From positions 62,001-126,000 of the forward strand of contig NZ_JAKIKR010000005.1 of NCBI RefSeq assembly GCF_023284025.1: DNA of 64,000 nucleotides. The letters are read 5' to 3'. The first letter of the stretch is position 1. Each line of letters opens with the position of its first letter. Below are positions 51,000 to 61,049 of this stretch, in pieces. This DNA comes from Shewanella abyssi. Its GTDB lineage: Bacteria; Pseudomonadota; Gammaproteobacteria; Enterobacterales; Shewanellaceae. The position numbers and the translations under genes were made by a program. The notes under the pieces are model-generated. The model was not told the origin of the DNA, searched no databases, and worked only from the letters and a program-made list of their open reading frames with translations.

Positions 51000-52751
51000 C
51001 TATACTCGATAAAATTTCTCAACATATATAGCCGCTTGGCTATGCCAGTCAAAACGTTGCTGCTTAGCTAATCGCTCCATTTCCTGCCACTTATCACTGT
51101 TATGTAACTCAATAGCATGTTCAAAGGTTGAGATAAGCCCAGCGCCTTGGGCAAAAACATCACTTCCTTTAAATACAAAGCCGGTTTCCAAATGATGCAC
51201 TGTGTCTTTAAGTCCACCCACATGATTAACTAAACACAGTTGCCCTTCGCGCATGGCGAGCATCTGACTGATACCGCAAGGCTCAAAAGAGCTCGGCATT
51301 AGAAACAGCGAACCACCTTGATACAGCACTTTAGACAAGTCCTCATCATAACCATCCAGAAAGAGAAAATTGTCATAACGAGCAGCTATATCGGCAAACT
51401 CACGGGCAATGCTCTTATCACCACAGCCCAACAGCACACACTTTCCGTTTGGCTTAAGCACGGCTAAGCGCTCTAGCAACACTTGCAATACCGTTTTGCC
51501 ACGCCAGTGTACTTTATCCGCCTCATCAGAAAAACGATAACGTAAAATCATCACTTTTTGATCTGTGAGTCGCCCCACCGAGGTCATTATAAAATCGGGG
51601 ACACTGTGTGCAGCTTGCGCTAGTTGCTGTGCTAAGTGTGTTGCTGTGAGTAACGGTTCGACATTATTTTGCCATTGATGTAGGCGAGACTGTGCGACAA
51701 AGTCTTGACTGCTGACATGTTCCTTACCCACTTGCCAACCCAGCAGTGCGGCTTCCGCTGTGGCTAAAATAGTTTGCCAACTCTGGAGCGTTAATGCTCG
51801 CGTCGCTGTTTGCCTATCATCAATATCAGCGCCATTTAACGGCACTTCTGGGTACATGCAGCCATTCAAAATACCGATAAGATTTTGTTGCTCAAGCTTG
51901 GCTTGCAAGTCAGCCTCTAGCCCCTCACCGCCAAAAAATCCTTTAGCATGCACTGAGGGTTTGAGCACCTCTTGTGCATAACTTGGCGACACCAAATGTA
52001 CCCGGTCGCTCAAGGTGATCGCCGCTCGAAGTGGGTTGATACAATTGGCGTATCTTGGGTCTGTTATTGCAGCAAACTGTTGCTCACTTAAGGTATCAGT
52101 TAATGCGGGAAACCAAGCTGCAAGAGAGGAGGTTTCATCTCGCATTGGCCTAATGCCTTGCATAGCCAAATTATGAATACTAAACACACAAGGCAATGTC
52201 TTAAGCTGCTGAAAATGATTATCGAATACCCGTAACATCGAGAAAATACCGCAATGCCAATCATGCAGATGGATAACATCGGGCGCTGGCGATATGACCG
52301 GACTCGACTTATCCGCTGCAATCGCTACCAAATCATCACTTAACGCCTTGGCGACAGACAAGCTAAACAGGGCAAACTTAGTGGCATCATCTGCAAACGG
52401 GCGAGCGGCATCGCCTTGGGAGTAGATCTGACCATCAACATTAAACAGTGGATGTGAGAACAGATAAAAATAGCGATTATCGAGGCTTGGGTGCGGCGCT
52501 TTATAGACTGCAACACACTCGTGTTTGCCTGCGAAATTAACATTAATGTCGACAAGCCACTGCGCATTGGCGGCGCGGTCTAAAAATCCATAGCTAGGCA
52601 TGGCCACATCAACAACCACGTTTAGCTTGGCTAACGCTAATGGCAGATCCCTAATAACATCTGCCATACCACCGACTTTACCGCCAGCGATCGCGCCATT
52701 TTCCGCCGCTAACATCAATATTCTTGGCATTGCTTGTTGTTTATTTGCCAT
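51000..52751 (-). CDS. glgA: Glycogen synthase (ADP-glucose), long form
   Basis: Extends alpha-1,4-glucan from ADP-glucose (GT5 family). 583 residues, about 100 longer than E. coli GlgA; the extra length lies mainly before and between the two Rossmann domains. It keeps the ADP-glucose-binding GGKVGGMADVIRDLP near residue 23, IHLHDWHCG near residue 167, and the catalytic C-terminal block FLMPSSFEPCGISQMLAMREG near residue 485. Last gene of the operon, starting 3 bp after the glgC stop. Confidence 0.93.
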   Translation of the reverse strand: MANKQQAMPRILMLAAENGAIAGGKVGGMADVIRDLPLALAKLNVVVDVAMPSYGFLDRAANAQWLVDINVNFAGKHECVAVYKAPHPSLDNRYFYLFSHPLFNVDGQIYSQGDAARPFADDATKFALFSLSVAKALSDDLVAIAADKSSPVISPAPDVIHLHDWHCGIFSMLRVFDNHFQQLKTLPCVFSIHNLAMQGIRPMRDETSSLAAWFPALTDTLSEQQFAAITDPRYANCINPLRAAITLSDRVHLVSPSYAQEVLKPSVHAKGFFGGEGLEADLQAKLEQQNLIGILNGCMYPEVPLNGADIDDRQTATRALTLQSWQTILATAEAALLGWQVGKEHVSSQDFVAQSRLHQWQNNVEPLLTATHLAQQLAQAAHSVPDFIMTSVGRLTDQKVMILRYRFSDEADKVHWRGKTVLQVLLERLAVLKPNGKCVLLGCGDKSIAREFADIAARYDNFLFLDGYDEDLSKVLYQGGSLFLMPSSFEPCGISQMLAMREGQLCLVNHVGGLKDTVHHLETGFVFKGSDVFAQGAGLISTFEHAIELHNSDKWQEMERLAKQQRFDWHSQAAIYVEKFYRV

Positions 52752-52754
52752 GAC

Positions 52755-54020
52755 TTACTCGTACCCCACTGGCAGACCTAACATGTCCCGCGTAACCAGT
52801 ACCACGCCTTTTTCGGAGACTCTGAAGCCTTTAGCGCGGTCATGGTCGTGGTTATAACCAATGACGCTCCCTTCTGGAATGATACAGCCGCGGTCGATAA
52901 TGGCATTCTTAATCTTGCAGTTTCGTCCCACCACCACATCAGGCAGGATCACTGAGTCTTCAACCAAAGCGAATGAGCACACCCTAACTTCATTAAACAG
53001 CACGCTGCGGCGCACCGTTGCGCCAGAGATAATGCAGCCACCAGAGACAATTGAGTCTAGCGCCATGCCACGTCTATCGTCATCATCAAAGACAAACTTT
53101 GCCGGCGGTAGCTGCTCTTGATAGGTCCAAATAGGCCATTTAGCATCATATAAGTTTAACGCTGGCGTGGGCGACAACAGTTCCATATTTGCTAGCCAAA
53201 ATGAATCGAGCGTGCCGACATCTCGCCAATAAGCCTCTTCATTTGAAAGTGCACTTCTAAATCGATGGGCAAACACCTGGTGATCTTTAATAATCGACGG
53301 AATGATATCTTTACCAAAGTCGCGCTCAGAGCCTTCATTTTGCGCATCGAGTTTAAGCTGCTCAAATAGGAACTCAGTGTTAAACACATAGTTACCCATG
53401 GAGGCTAAACACTTTTCGGGATCCTCAGGTAGATGTTTCGGTAATTGGGGCTTCTCTTCAAAGCCTAAGATCCGCCCAGACTCATCCACTTCTACCACCC
53501 CAAAGGCACCGGCCGCTTCAGGCGTGGGCACTTCTAGACAGGAGACGGTCATATCAGCCCCAGATTCTGCGTGGGTGGCTAACAGCCCAGCGTAATCCAT
53601 GCGGTAAACATGATCGCCCGACAAAATCATCACATATTTCGGCAGTTCGTGGCGAATAATATCGATATTTTGAAACACCGCATCAGCAGTGCCTTGATAC
53701 CAATTTTCAGAGTGGCGCTGGGAAGCGGGTAAGACCTCAACCGATTCTCCCAGCTCCTTTTTAAAGTGTCCCCAACCACGCATTATGTGTCGAATAAGCG
53801 AGTGAGATTTATATTGCGTTACCACCCCGATACGACGTATGCCTGAGTTTATGCAGTTGGATAATGGGAAGTCGATGATCCTAAACTTACCGCCAAAATA
53901 CAGCGAAGGCTTAGCCCGCCATTCCGTGAGCTCGTGTAGCCGAGATCCTCTCCCCCCCGCAAGAATAATGGCATAGGTATCACGGGTTAAATTGCTAATA
54001 TAGCGTGGGTCATTGCTCAT
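52755..54020 (-). CDS. glgC: Glucose-1-phosphate adenylyltransferase
   Basis: Makes ADP-glucose from glucose 1-phosphate and ATP, the committed step of glycogen synthesis. 421 residues with the nucleotidyltransferase signature [20 protein letters not shown] near residue 21, [20 protein letters not shown], and a C-terminal left-handed beta-helix ([21 protein letters not shown]). The N-terminal region has the Arg/Lys residues that mark the allosteric site in bacterial enzymes. Confidence 0.97.
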   Translation of the reverse strand: MSNDPRYISNLTRDTYAIILAGGRGSRLHELTEWRAKPSLYFGGKFRIIDFPLSNCINSGIRRIGVVTQYKSHSLIRHIMRGWGHFKKELGESVEVLPASQRHSENWYQGTADAVFQNIDIIRHELPKYVMILSGDHVYRMDYAGLLATHAESGADMTVSCLEVPTPEAAGAFGVVEVDESGRILGFEEKPQLPKHLPEDPEKCLASMGNYVFNTEFLFEQLKLDAQNEGSERDFGKDIIPSIIKDHQVFAHRFRSALSNEEAYWRDVGTLDSFWLANMELLSPTPALNLYDAKWPIWTYQEQLPPAKFVFDDDDRRGMALDSIVSGGCIISGATVRRSVLFNEVRVCSFALVEDSVILPDVVVGRNCKIKNAIIDRGCIIPEGSVIGYNHDHDRAKGFRVSEKGVVLVTRDMLGLPVGYE

Positions 54021-54075
54021 ACAGATTCACTCCTTGAACGTAGTTTATCGACATGCTTTATTAATTGAATGCGCA

Positions 54076-56601
54076 TCATGCTCTCCAAATTTCATCGCGA
54101 TATCCGGCGATAGTCATATCACTTGAAAATCGGCCACTGGCCGCCGTATTTCTAATACTCATTTGTGTCCAGCTCATTTGATCTTTATAGCTATTGGCAG
54201 CCTTGACTTGCGCAAGGCGGTAGGATTCAAAATCAGCCGCGGTCATCCATGGATCGTTAGGACTCTTGATGCTGGCAATAATCGAGGCGAATATATCGGG
54301 TTCTTGCAGATTAAAATGACCACTTTCTAATAGCTCCATCACCTCTGACAGGGCGTTAGATGCAGCGATAAACGACTGTGGTTGATAGTCTTTTCGTAAC
54401 TCAGCGACCTCATTAGCGTCAAGCCCGAACAGGAAGAAGTTTTCATGGCCAACCTCCTCCAACATCTCAACGTTAGCGCCATCTAAGGTGCCAATGGTCA
54501 GTGCACCATTCATCATGAACTTCATGTTGCCAGTGCCTGACGCTTCTTTGCCTGCGGTTGAGATCTGTTCCGACAGGTCCGTTGCCGGACAAATTTTTTC
54601 CATGGCGCTGACGTTGTAATTAGGCAAGAACGCAAATCGTAGATACTGACTAACAACGGCATCAGAATTAACCATGTGCGCGACGTTATTGGCCAATTTA
54701 ATCAGCAGTTTGGCCATGGCATAACCTGGAGCTGCTTTGCCGCCGATGAGCACGCAGCGAGGGACTAAGTTGTCAGTATTGCCGAGGCGGATCTGTTGAT
54801 AGAGATAAATAACATGCAAGATATTAAGCAGTTGTCGTTTATATTCATGAATACGCTTAACCTGCACATCGAACATCATTTCTGGATCAAATTCGACATT
54901 GCACTCGCTGCGGATCAACTGTTGCAGAACCGCCTTATTGGCTTGTTTAACACCTGCCCACTCTTTAATAAACGCCACATCATCGGTAAAGGCGTTAAGC
55001 GCATTTAGGTGACTTAAATCAGTCACCCATTCATCACCCAAGCGCTTACTGAGCAAGGCGCTTAACTTAGGATTACACTGTGCCAGCCAGCGTCTTGGAG
55101 TCACACCGTTAGTTCGATTGTTAAACTTTTCCGGCCAAAGTTGATAAAAATTGCTAAACAAACCAGAGGTCAGCAGCTGAGTATGTAGACTCGCTACACC
55201 ATTAACAGAAAAACAGGCTACTATTGCTAAATACGCCATGCGTACATGGGGCTCATCGCCCTCTTCAATAATTGACATATCAGCCAGTTTTACCGCATCC
55301 CCTGGCCATTTATGGGCAACCAGCTCTAGGTAACGGGCGTTTATCTCAAAGATGATCTCCATGATCCGCGGCAACATATGCTGCATCATTCTCACAGGCC
55401 AGCGCTCCAGCGCCTCAGGTAACAATGTATGGTTGGTGTAGGCCATGGTTTGCGTGGTGACTTGCCATGCGTCATCCCATTCAAGGAAGTACTCATCAAC
55501 CAATAAGCGCATCAATTCTGGGATAGCGATTGCGGGATGGGTGTCATTGAGTTGCATCACATTAAGTGATGCAAAATCACTAAAGTCAGTGCCATGCCGA
55601 CAAACCCATAGGTTAAGAATGTCTTGTAAGCTAGCAGATGACAGAAAGTACTGCTGGCGTAGCCTTAGCTCCTTACCGTTTTCGCTGGCATCATTTGGAT
55701 AGAGCACCATGGTGATCTGCTCAGCCATGTTTTTTCGTGCCACTGCTTCACTGTAATCACCTTGATTAAATTCAGTGAGATCAAAATCATCGGTCGCTTC
55801 TGCTTTCCACAGTCTTAAGGTATTAATACGACCATTTTTATAACCCGGAACTGGCATATCGAAAGCCACAGCCAGCACATCTTGCCTATCAATCCAAGTG
55901 ACATTGCAGCGGCCATTGGGGTCAATATAACTGCTGGTTCGACCGAAAAAAGGCACTTTGACATTATGTTGCGCGGCTCTCACTTCCCAAGGGTTGCCCT
56001 CTCTGAGCCAACGGTCAGGCCGCTCAACTTGAAAGCCCTCCACCAGCTTTTGAGCAAACATGCCATATTCATAACGAATGCCATAACCTGTCACGGCTAA
56101 ATTCATACTGGCGCAGCTATCTAAAAAGCAAGCGGCTAAACGCCCCAAGCCACCATTACCTAGCCCTGCGTCATGCTCTTGCTGCTCTACCTCTTCCAGC
56201 GTGACGGCGTAATCCTTTAATACCTTATGGATTGTTTGCTCAATATCCAGATTAAGCAGCGCATTGCCTAGCGCGCGTCCCATTAAAAACTCTAACGACA
56301 TGTAAGCCACTTGCTTGCGCCCTTGTGCCATATCATCGACTCGGGTTTGTCGCCAAGGCGCTAGCATCTGCTCTTTGACTGTGCTCGCCAGCGCTTGGAA
56401 TAGATCGTGTTGTTGATGCTCGTCGCGGCTTAAACTTTTATTGATATGCCGCGCCATCGCCAGATGAAGTGCATCACAAGGCTCACATTGACTATGCTCA
56501 GCAGGCTTCTCATTCACCTGAGCCTGTTTCACCGGTTTTGCAGCTGTGGTTTTAAGTTTTGACTTCGCTTTAACCTTGGTCGTCTTTACAGGTGCCGTCA
56601 T
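54076..56601 (-). CDS. glgP: Glycogen phosphorylase
   Basis: Releases glucose 1-phosphate from alpha-1,4-glucan ends (GT35 family). 841 residues: a Lys/Ala-rich N-terminal extension (about 1-35), the phosphorylase core with GLGNGGLGRLAACFLDS, RRWLAQCNP and the PLP-lysine block EASGTGNMKFMMNGALTIG near residue 690. Its start overlaps the glgX stop by 4 bp (ATGA). The N-terminal extension is of low complexity and may be a linker. Confidence 0.97.
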   Translation of the reverse strand: MTAPVKTTKVKAKSKLKTTAAKPVKQAQVNEKPAEHSQCEPCDALHLAMARHINKSLSRDEHQQHDLFQALASTVKEQMLAPWRQTRVDDMAQGRKQVAYMSLEFLMGRALGNALLNLDIEQTIHKVLKDYAVTLEEVEQQEHDAGLGNGGLGRLAACFLDSCASMNLAVTGYGIRYEYGMFAQKLVEGFQVERPDRWLREGNPWEVRAAQHNVKVPFFGRTSSYIDPNGRCNVTWIDRQDVLAVAFDMPVPGYKNGRINTLRLWKAEATDDFDLTEFNQGDYSEAVARKNMAEQITMVLYPNDASENGKELRLRQQYFLSSASLQDILNLWVCRHGTDFSDFASLNVMQLNDTHPAIAIPELMRLLVDEYFLEWDDAWQVTTQTMAYTNHTLLPEALERWPVRMMQHMLPRIMEIIFEINARYLELVAHKWPGDAVKLADMSIIEEGDEPHVRMAYLAIVACFSVNGVASLHTQLLTSGLFSNFYQLWPEKFNNRTNGVTPRRWLAQCNPKLSALLSKRLGDEWVTDLSHLNALNAFTDDVAFIKEWAGVKQANKAVLQQLIRSECNVEFDPEMMFDVQVKRIHEYKRQLLNILHVIYLYQQIRLGNTDNLVPRCVLIGGKAAPGYAMAKLLIKLANNVAHMVNSDAVVSQYLRFAFLPNYNVSAMEKICPATDLSEQISTAGKEASGTGNMKFMMNGALTIGTLDGANVEMLEEVGHENFFLFGLDANEVAELRKDYQPQSFIAASNALSEVMELLESGHFNLQEPDIFASIIASIKSPNDPWMTAADFESYRLAQVKAANSYKDQMSWTQMSIRNTAASGRFSSDMTIAGYRDEIWRA

Positions 56602-58799
56602 AGGGTTGCTCCTTTAAGTTGAGCATAAAACAACATTACGCTTCGCTCTTTGAGCAGGTAGCGCTGAATGGAAGATGAAGTTGATGGGACTCGATCTACT
56701 GCCGAGTCAGCTAAACGCAACTCTGACTGAGTTTGAATTGAACAGGATGGCTCATCGGTTTGGGTGTGCAACAAACATTGCCACTGACCGTAGCCGTCAA
56801 GGCAAGGGGCGCTAAATGCTAAGTTTTGCTCATCGGCGTTTAGCATCAACAACAACGCCTGCTGCTCTGGTGCTTGCGCTTCTGCATTCTCAGCAACAAC
56901 TTGCCCACAGAGCACCAGGCTTAAGCTGCGCGTATGGGCATCGCTCCACTGCAGCTTACTCATTAGTTCGCCTTGGCGACAAAACCAATCAAGCCCGGCT
57001 CCCGCTGTTGATACGCTTTGGTGGATAAAATGCTCAAGGTATAAACCAGAGAAACGTTTTCTAATGGCAATTAGACGCTTTACAAAATGCAGTAAGCTGC
57101 CCTGCTCGACGTTATATGACCAGTCTCGCCAATTGAGTTTATTATCTTGGCAGTAAGCATTGTTGTTGCCCTGTAAACTATGGCCAATTTCATCTCCCGC
57201 CAGCAGCATAGGCACGCCTTGGGACAAGACTAATGTGGTGAGCATGTTGCGCACTTGCCGTTGGCGCAAAGCATTTATCTCTACGCTGTCGCTTTCACCC
57301 TCTGCACCATAGTGATGGCTGTAGTTTTCTTGATGTCCGTCTCGGCTTTGTTCGCCATTAAGATCATTATGCCTTTGGCAGTAACTGACCAGATCGTGCA
57401 AGCTAAAACCGTCATGGCTGGTGATAAAGTTAATGCTGGAGCTGGCGCTTCTATCGGCATGTTCAAACAAATCACTCGACCCATGTAGCCGCCGCGCTAA
57501 TTCTGGCAACATGCCAAAGTCGCCGCGCCAAAAACGGCGCACCGTATCGCGATAACGATCGTTCCATTCACTCCAACCTTGAGGGTATCCGCCTAACTGG
57601 TATCCTCCAGGCCCGATATCCCAAGGCTCTGCTATTAGTTTTACCCTATTGAGCACTGGATCTTGGGCAATGGCATCGAAAAAGCCTGCGCCCTTATCAA
57701 AACCATGGCTTTCTCGCCCTAAACAACTGGCTAAATCAAACCTAAAACCGTCTACCCCCATCACTTCAACCCAATAACGTAATGAATCCATTACCATCTG
57801 CAGCACTCTAGGGTGGCCGATGTTAAGTGTATTGCCACAGCCAGTGTCGTTGATATAAAAGCGTTTATCATTGGGGAGCAAGCGGTAATAACTTAAGTTA
57901 TCAATCCCCTTAAAGCACAAGGTGGGTCCATGACGATTGCCTTCAGCCGTGTGGTTATAAACCACATCGAGGATCACCTCGATTCCCGCTTCATGCAGTG
58001 CGCTTACCATGTGTCTGAACTGTTCGATAGGCGCTGGCGCGGAGAGTGATTCGCTTTGATATTGGTGCTGAGGCACGAAGAAACTTAGGCTGTTATAGCC
58101 CCAGTAGTTAGTCAGGTTTTTATGTTGTAGAAAGGCTTCGTTAATAAAACAGTGTACTGGCAATAACTCAACACAGGTCACCCCTAATTCAGTTAGATAA
58201 TCCAGTACTTTAGGCTCAGCTAAGCCTAAATATGTGCCGCGAACAGACTCAGCTATCTCATCACACAGCTGGGTAAAGCCCTTTACATGTAGCTCGTAAA
58301 TAATGTGACCGTTAAGATCATTGCCGATATGCGTTGCCGCAGCCCTTAAGGGAGCAATAGCGGCCAATGTTGCGGTATTAACGACCTTGCATTTAGGCAT
58401 GTAAGCGGCGTTATCATCGCAATTAAAAGACAGATCGTCTAACCCGTGATCAGTGCAATAACCATAGTGACTTTGATGTTCAACAAATTCACCCACCCAC
58501 TGCTTAGCATAGGGGTCAAGTAATAACTTATTGGCATTAAAGCGATGACCAGAATGAGGTTCAAAAGGACCGTCGACTCGATAACCATAAACTAATGCTT
58601 TATCCAAACATTCAACATGCAGATGCCACACTTGTTGGCTTTTTTGCATCAAGGGATACCGTGCTAGCTCATTCTCCCCGGTACTATCAAACACACAGAG
58701 CGTGACTGATGTTGCATGGGCAGAGAACAATGCAAAATTAACGCCTTGCTCGTCGACCGTAGCCCCCAGAGGATAAGGCTGCCCTTTGGTGATCAGCAT
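56598..58799 (-). CDS. glgX: Glycogen debranching enzyme GlgX
   Basis: Hydrolyses alpha-1,6 branches in limit dextrin left by GlgP (GH13 family, isoamylase type). 733 residues: N-terminal carbohydrate-binding domain (GATVDEQGVNFALFSAHAT near residue 13), (beta/alpha)8 barrel with DVVYNHTAEG, GVDGFRFDLASCLGR (nucleophile Asp), LIAEPWDIG (acid Glu) and FITSHDGFSLHD. It starts 3 bp after glgB ends and overlaps glgP by 4 bp. Confidence 0.95.
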   Translation of the reverse strand: MLITKGQPYPLGATVDEQGVNFALFSAHATSVTLCVFDSTGENELARYPLMQKSQQVWHLHVECLDKALVYGYRVDGPFEPHSGHRFNANKLLLDPYAKQWVGEFVEHQSHYGYCTDHGLDDLSFNCDDNAAYMPKCKVVNTATLAAIAPLRAAATHIGNDLNGHIIYELHVKGFTQLCDEIAESVRGTYLGLAEPKVLDYLTELGVTCVELLPVHCFINEAFLQHKNLTNYWGYNSLSFFVPQHQYQSESLSAPAPIEQFRHMVSALHEAGIEVILDVVYNHTAEGNRHGPTLCFKGIDNLSYYRLLPNDKRFYINDTGCGNTLNIGHPRVLQMVMDSLRYWVEVMGVDGFRFDLASCLGRESHGFDKGAGFFDAIAQDPVLNRVKLIAEPWDIGPGGYQLGGYPQGWSEWNDRYRDTVRRFWRGDFGMLPELARRLHGSSDLFEHADRSASSSINFITSHDGFSLHDLVSYCQRHNDLNGEQSRDGHQENYSHHYGAEGESDSVEINALRQRQVRNMLTTLVLSQGVPMLLAGDEIGHSLQGNNNAYCQDNKLNWRDWSYNVEQGSLLHFVKRLIAIRKRFSGLYLEHFIHQSVSTAGAGLDWFCRQGELMSKLQWSDAHTRSLSLVLCGQVVAENAEAQAPEQQALLLMLNADEQNLAFSAPCLDGYGQWQCLLHTQTDEPSCSIQTQSELRLADSAVDRVPSTSSSIQRYLLKERSVMLFYAQLKGATL

Positions 58800-58802
58800 T
58801 TC

Positions 58803-61049
58803 TTATGCCTTACCAATAACTAGACAGGCAAGTGGCGGCACCGTCACTAGTGCACTATAAGGCATCCCTTGATAGGGACTTTCTTCTGCGCAAATGCCCC
58901 CTTGATTACCCACGTCACTGCCGCCATAAAATGCGCTATCACTGTTAAGCTTCTCGACGACATCGCGACTATCAGCAAGCCCTATTCTAAATCCGTGATG
59001 CACCTCTGGCGTCATATTAACGATAAACACCAATGGACTATCTTCTATAGCGCCGTGGCGCATAAAGCTAAAAATACTCGACGTTGCATTGTCACAATCT
59101 AACCAACTAAAACCACTGGAGTCACAATCTTTTAACCACAGTGCTGAGGATGATTTATAGAGTGTATTTAAGTCTTTAACCCAAGCTTGCATCCCTGTAT
59201 GAGGCGCGTACTGCAGCAAGTGCCAATCTAAACTAGCGTCGTGGTTCCACTCATTTCGCTGGGCGAACTCATCTCCCATGAACAGCAGTTTCTTGCCGGG
59301 ATGTCCCCACATAAAACCGTAATATGCTCTAAGTGTGGCAAATTTTTGCCAATCATCTCCGGGGATTTTATGCAGTAGTGAGCCTTTACCATGCACGACT
59401 TCGTCATGACTCAAGGCTAAAATAAACTGCTCGGTATATTGGTAGACCAGGCTGAAACTAAACTCATGATGATGGTGTTGTCGGTGGATAGGATCACGCT
59501 GTAAATAGCCTAAGCTGTCATTCATCCAGCCCATATTCCATTTGAAGCCGAAGCCTAAATTATGTTGCCCATCAGTACCTATCGATTGCGACTGAGCCAA
59601 TGGTTTATCGATGACATGGCTCACTCCCGGCCAAGCTGTCGACTCCTCGGCAATCATGCAAACACCCGGAAAACGTTGATAAATACGTTGATTTAAATTT
59701 TGCAAAAAGCTAATCGCGGCGAGATTTTCGCGGCCGCCGTTGACATTAGGTAGCCATTGGCCCGCTTCTCGGCTGTAGTCTAAATACAGCATCGAAGACA
59801 CCGCGTCGAGCCGCAAGCCATCAAAGTGAAACTCCTCTAGCCAGTAACAAGCGTTACTCAACAGATAGCTTTGTACTTCGCCACGCTCATAGTTGTAGAT
59901 CAACGTATCCCAATCAGGATGTTCGCCTTGGCGCGGGTCATGATGCTCATACAAACTGCTGCCATCAAACTTGCATAATCCATGGGGATCTTTTGGAAAG
60001 TGCGCCGGCACCCAATCAAGTAGCACCGCAATGCCCGCCTGATGACAGGCATCAATAAAGGTTTTTAAACCATTCATATCACCAAAACGGTAGGTCGGCG
60101 CATAAAGTCCTACTGGCTGATAACCCCAAGAACCGTCAAATGGATATTCACTCACCGGCATTAGCTGCAGATGCGTAAAACCCATGTCTACTGTATAGGG
60201 GATGAGTTGCTGTGTTAGTTCAGCATAATCAAGGTATTGAGTACCATCGTCACCCTGTCTACGCCAAGAGGCGAGATGAACTTCATAGATGGACATTGGC
60301 GCTTGGTGCCATACCTGCTTACTGCGCGCTGCGAGCCATTGTTTATCTTGCCAAACATGTTGCTCAGCACTGCTAACCACAGAAGCATTACCCGGAGCGG
60401 CTTGCATCGCTTTAGCGTATGGATCGGCTCTTTCAATACAAAGCCCATTGGCGTCAATTACCTCAAACTTGTAGTAGGCACCCGCTGTTACATTGGGCAC
60501 GAAAATCTCCCAAATGCCATTAGCGAGATGTTGGCGCATCACATTTACGGCACCATCCCAATGGTTGAAATCACCAATTAACGACACCCGCTTGGCATTG
60601 GGCGCCCACACACAAAAAAGTACACCTTTAACGCCTTGGCATTCACGCCAGTTAGCACCAAGAAAACGATAGGCTTGTTGCTGCGCCCCTTCGCCAAAAA
60701 GGTAGAGTTCATCAGCAGTTAATAAGCTATCAAACTGATACGGATCGATGATATCGACTGTGCTCAAGGGGTATTGAACCCGCAGTTTGTAGAGAAATGG
60801 CTTTACTCTACGGCCTATTTTCCCGCTAAACAGCCCGGCATCATTACACTTGGTTAAACTGGCTAGCTTACGAGATGTCTTGTGGCAAATAACCTCAACG
60901 CTCACCGCGCCGCGCAAAAAGCAACGCACTGTCAGTGATTTTCCATCGTCGCTTGCATGCATGCCTAATAGCGAAAACACATCGACAAACTCACCGTTAA
61001 GTAGGGCGACATCGGAACCATGTTGAAATTCGGGAGCGTTATTGGTCAT
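58803..61049 (-). CDS. glgB: 1,4-alpha-glucan branching enzyme
   Basis: Forms alpha-1,6 branch points (GH13). 748 residues: an N1 domain, a CBM48 domain ([22 protein letters not shown] near residue 139), the catalytic barrel with [27 protein letters not shown] (nucleophile), [12 protein letters not shown] (acid/base) and [14 protein letters not shown], then a C-terminal beta domain. The two N-terminal modules mark the full-length form. The 5' end overlaps malQ by 11 bp. Confidence 0.97.
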   Translation of the reverse strand: MTNNAPEFQHGSDVALLNGEFVDVFSLLGMHASDDGKSLTVRCFLRGAVSVEVICHKTSRKLASLTKCNDAGLFSGKIGRRVKPFLYKLRVQYPLSTVDIIDPYQFDSLLTADELYLFGEGAQQQAYRFLGANWRECQGVKGVLFCVWAPNAKRVSLIGDFNHWDGAVNVMRQHLANGIWEIFVPNVTAGAYYKFEVIDANGLCIERADPYAKAMQAAPGNASVVSSAEQHVWQDKQWLAARSKQVWHQAPMSIYEVHLASWRRQGDDGTQYLDYAELTQQLIPYTVDMGFTHLQLMPVSEYPFDGSWGYQPVGLYAPTYRFGDMNGLKTFIDACHQAGIAVLLDWVPAHFPKDPHGLCKFDGSSLYEHHDPRQGEHPDWDTLIYNYERGEVQSYLLSNACYWLEEFHFDGLRLDAVSSMLYLDYSREAGQWLPNVNGGRENLAAISFLQNLNQRIYQRFPGVCMIAEESTAWPGVSHVIDKPLAQSQSIGTDGQHNLGFGFKWNMGWMNDSLGYLQRDPIHRQHHHHEFSFSLVYQYTEQFILALSHDEVVHGKGSLLHKIPGDDWQKFATLRAYYGFMWGHPGKKLLFMGDEFAQRNEWNHDASLDWHLLQYAPHTGMQAWVKDLNTLYKSSSALWLKDCDSSGFSWLDCDNATSSIFSFMRHGAIEDSPLVFIVNMTPEVHHGFRIGLADSRDVVEKLNSDSAFYGGSDVGNQGGICAEESPYQGMPYSALVTVPPLACLVIGKA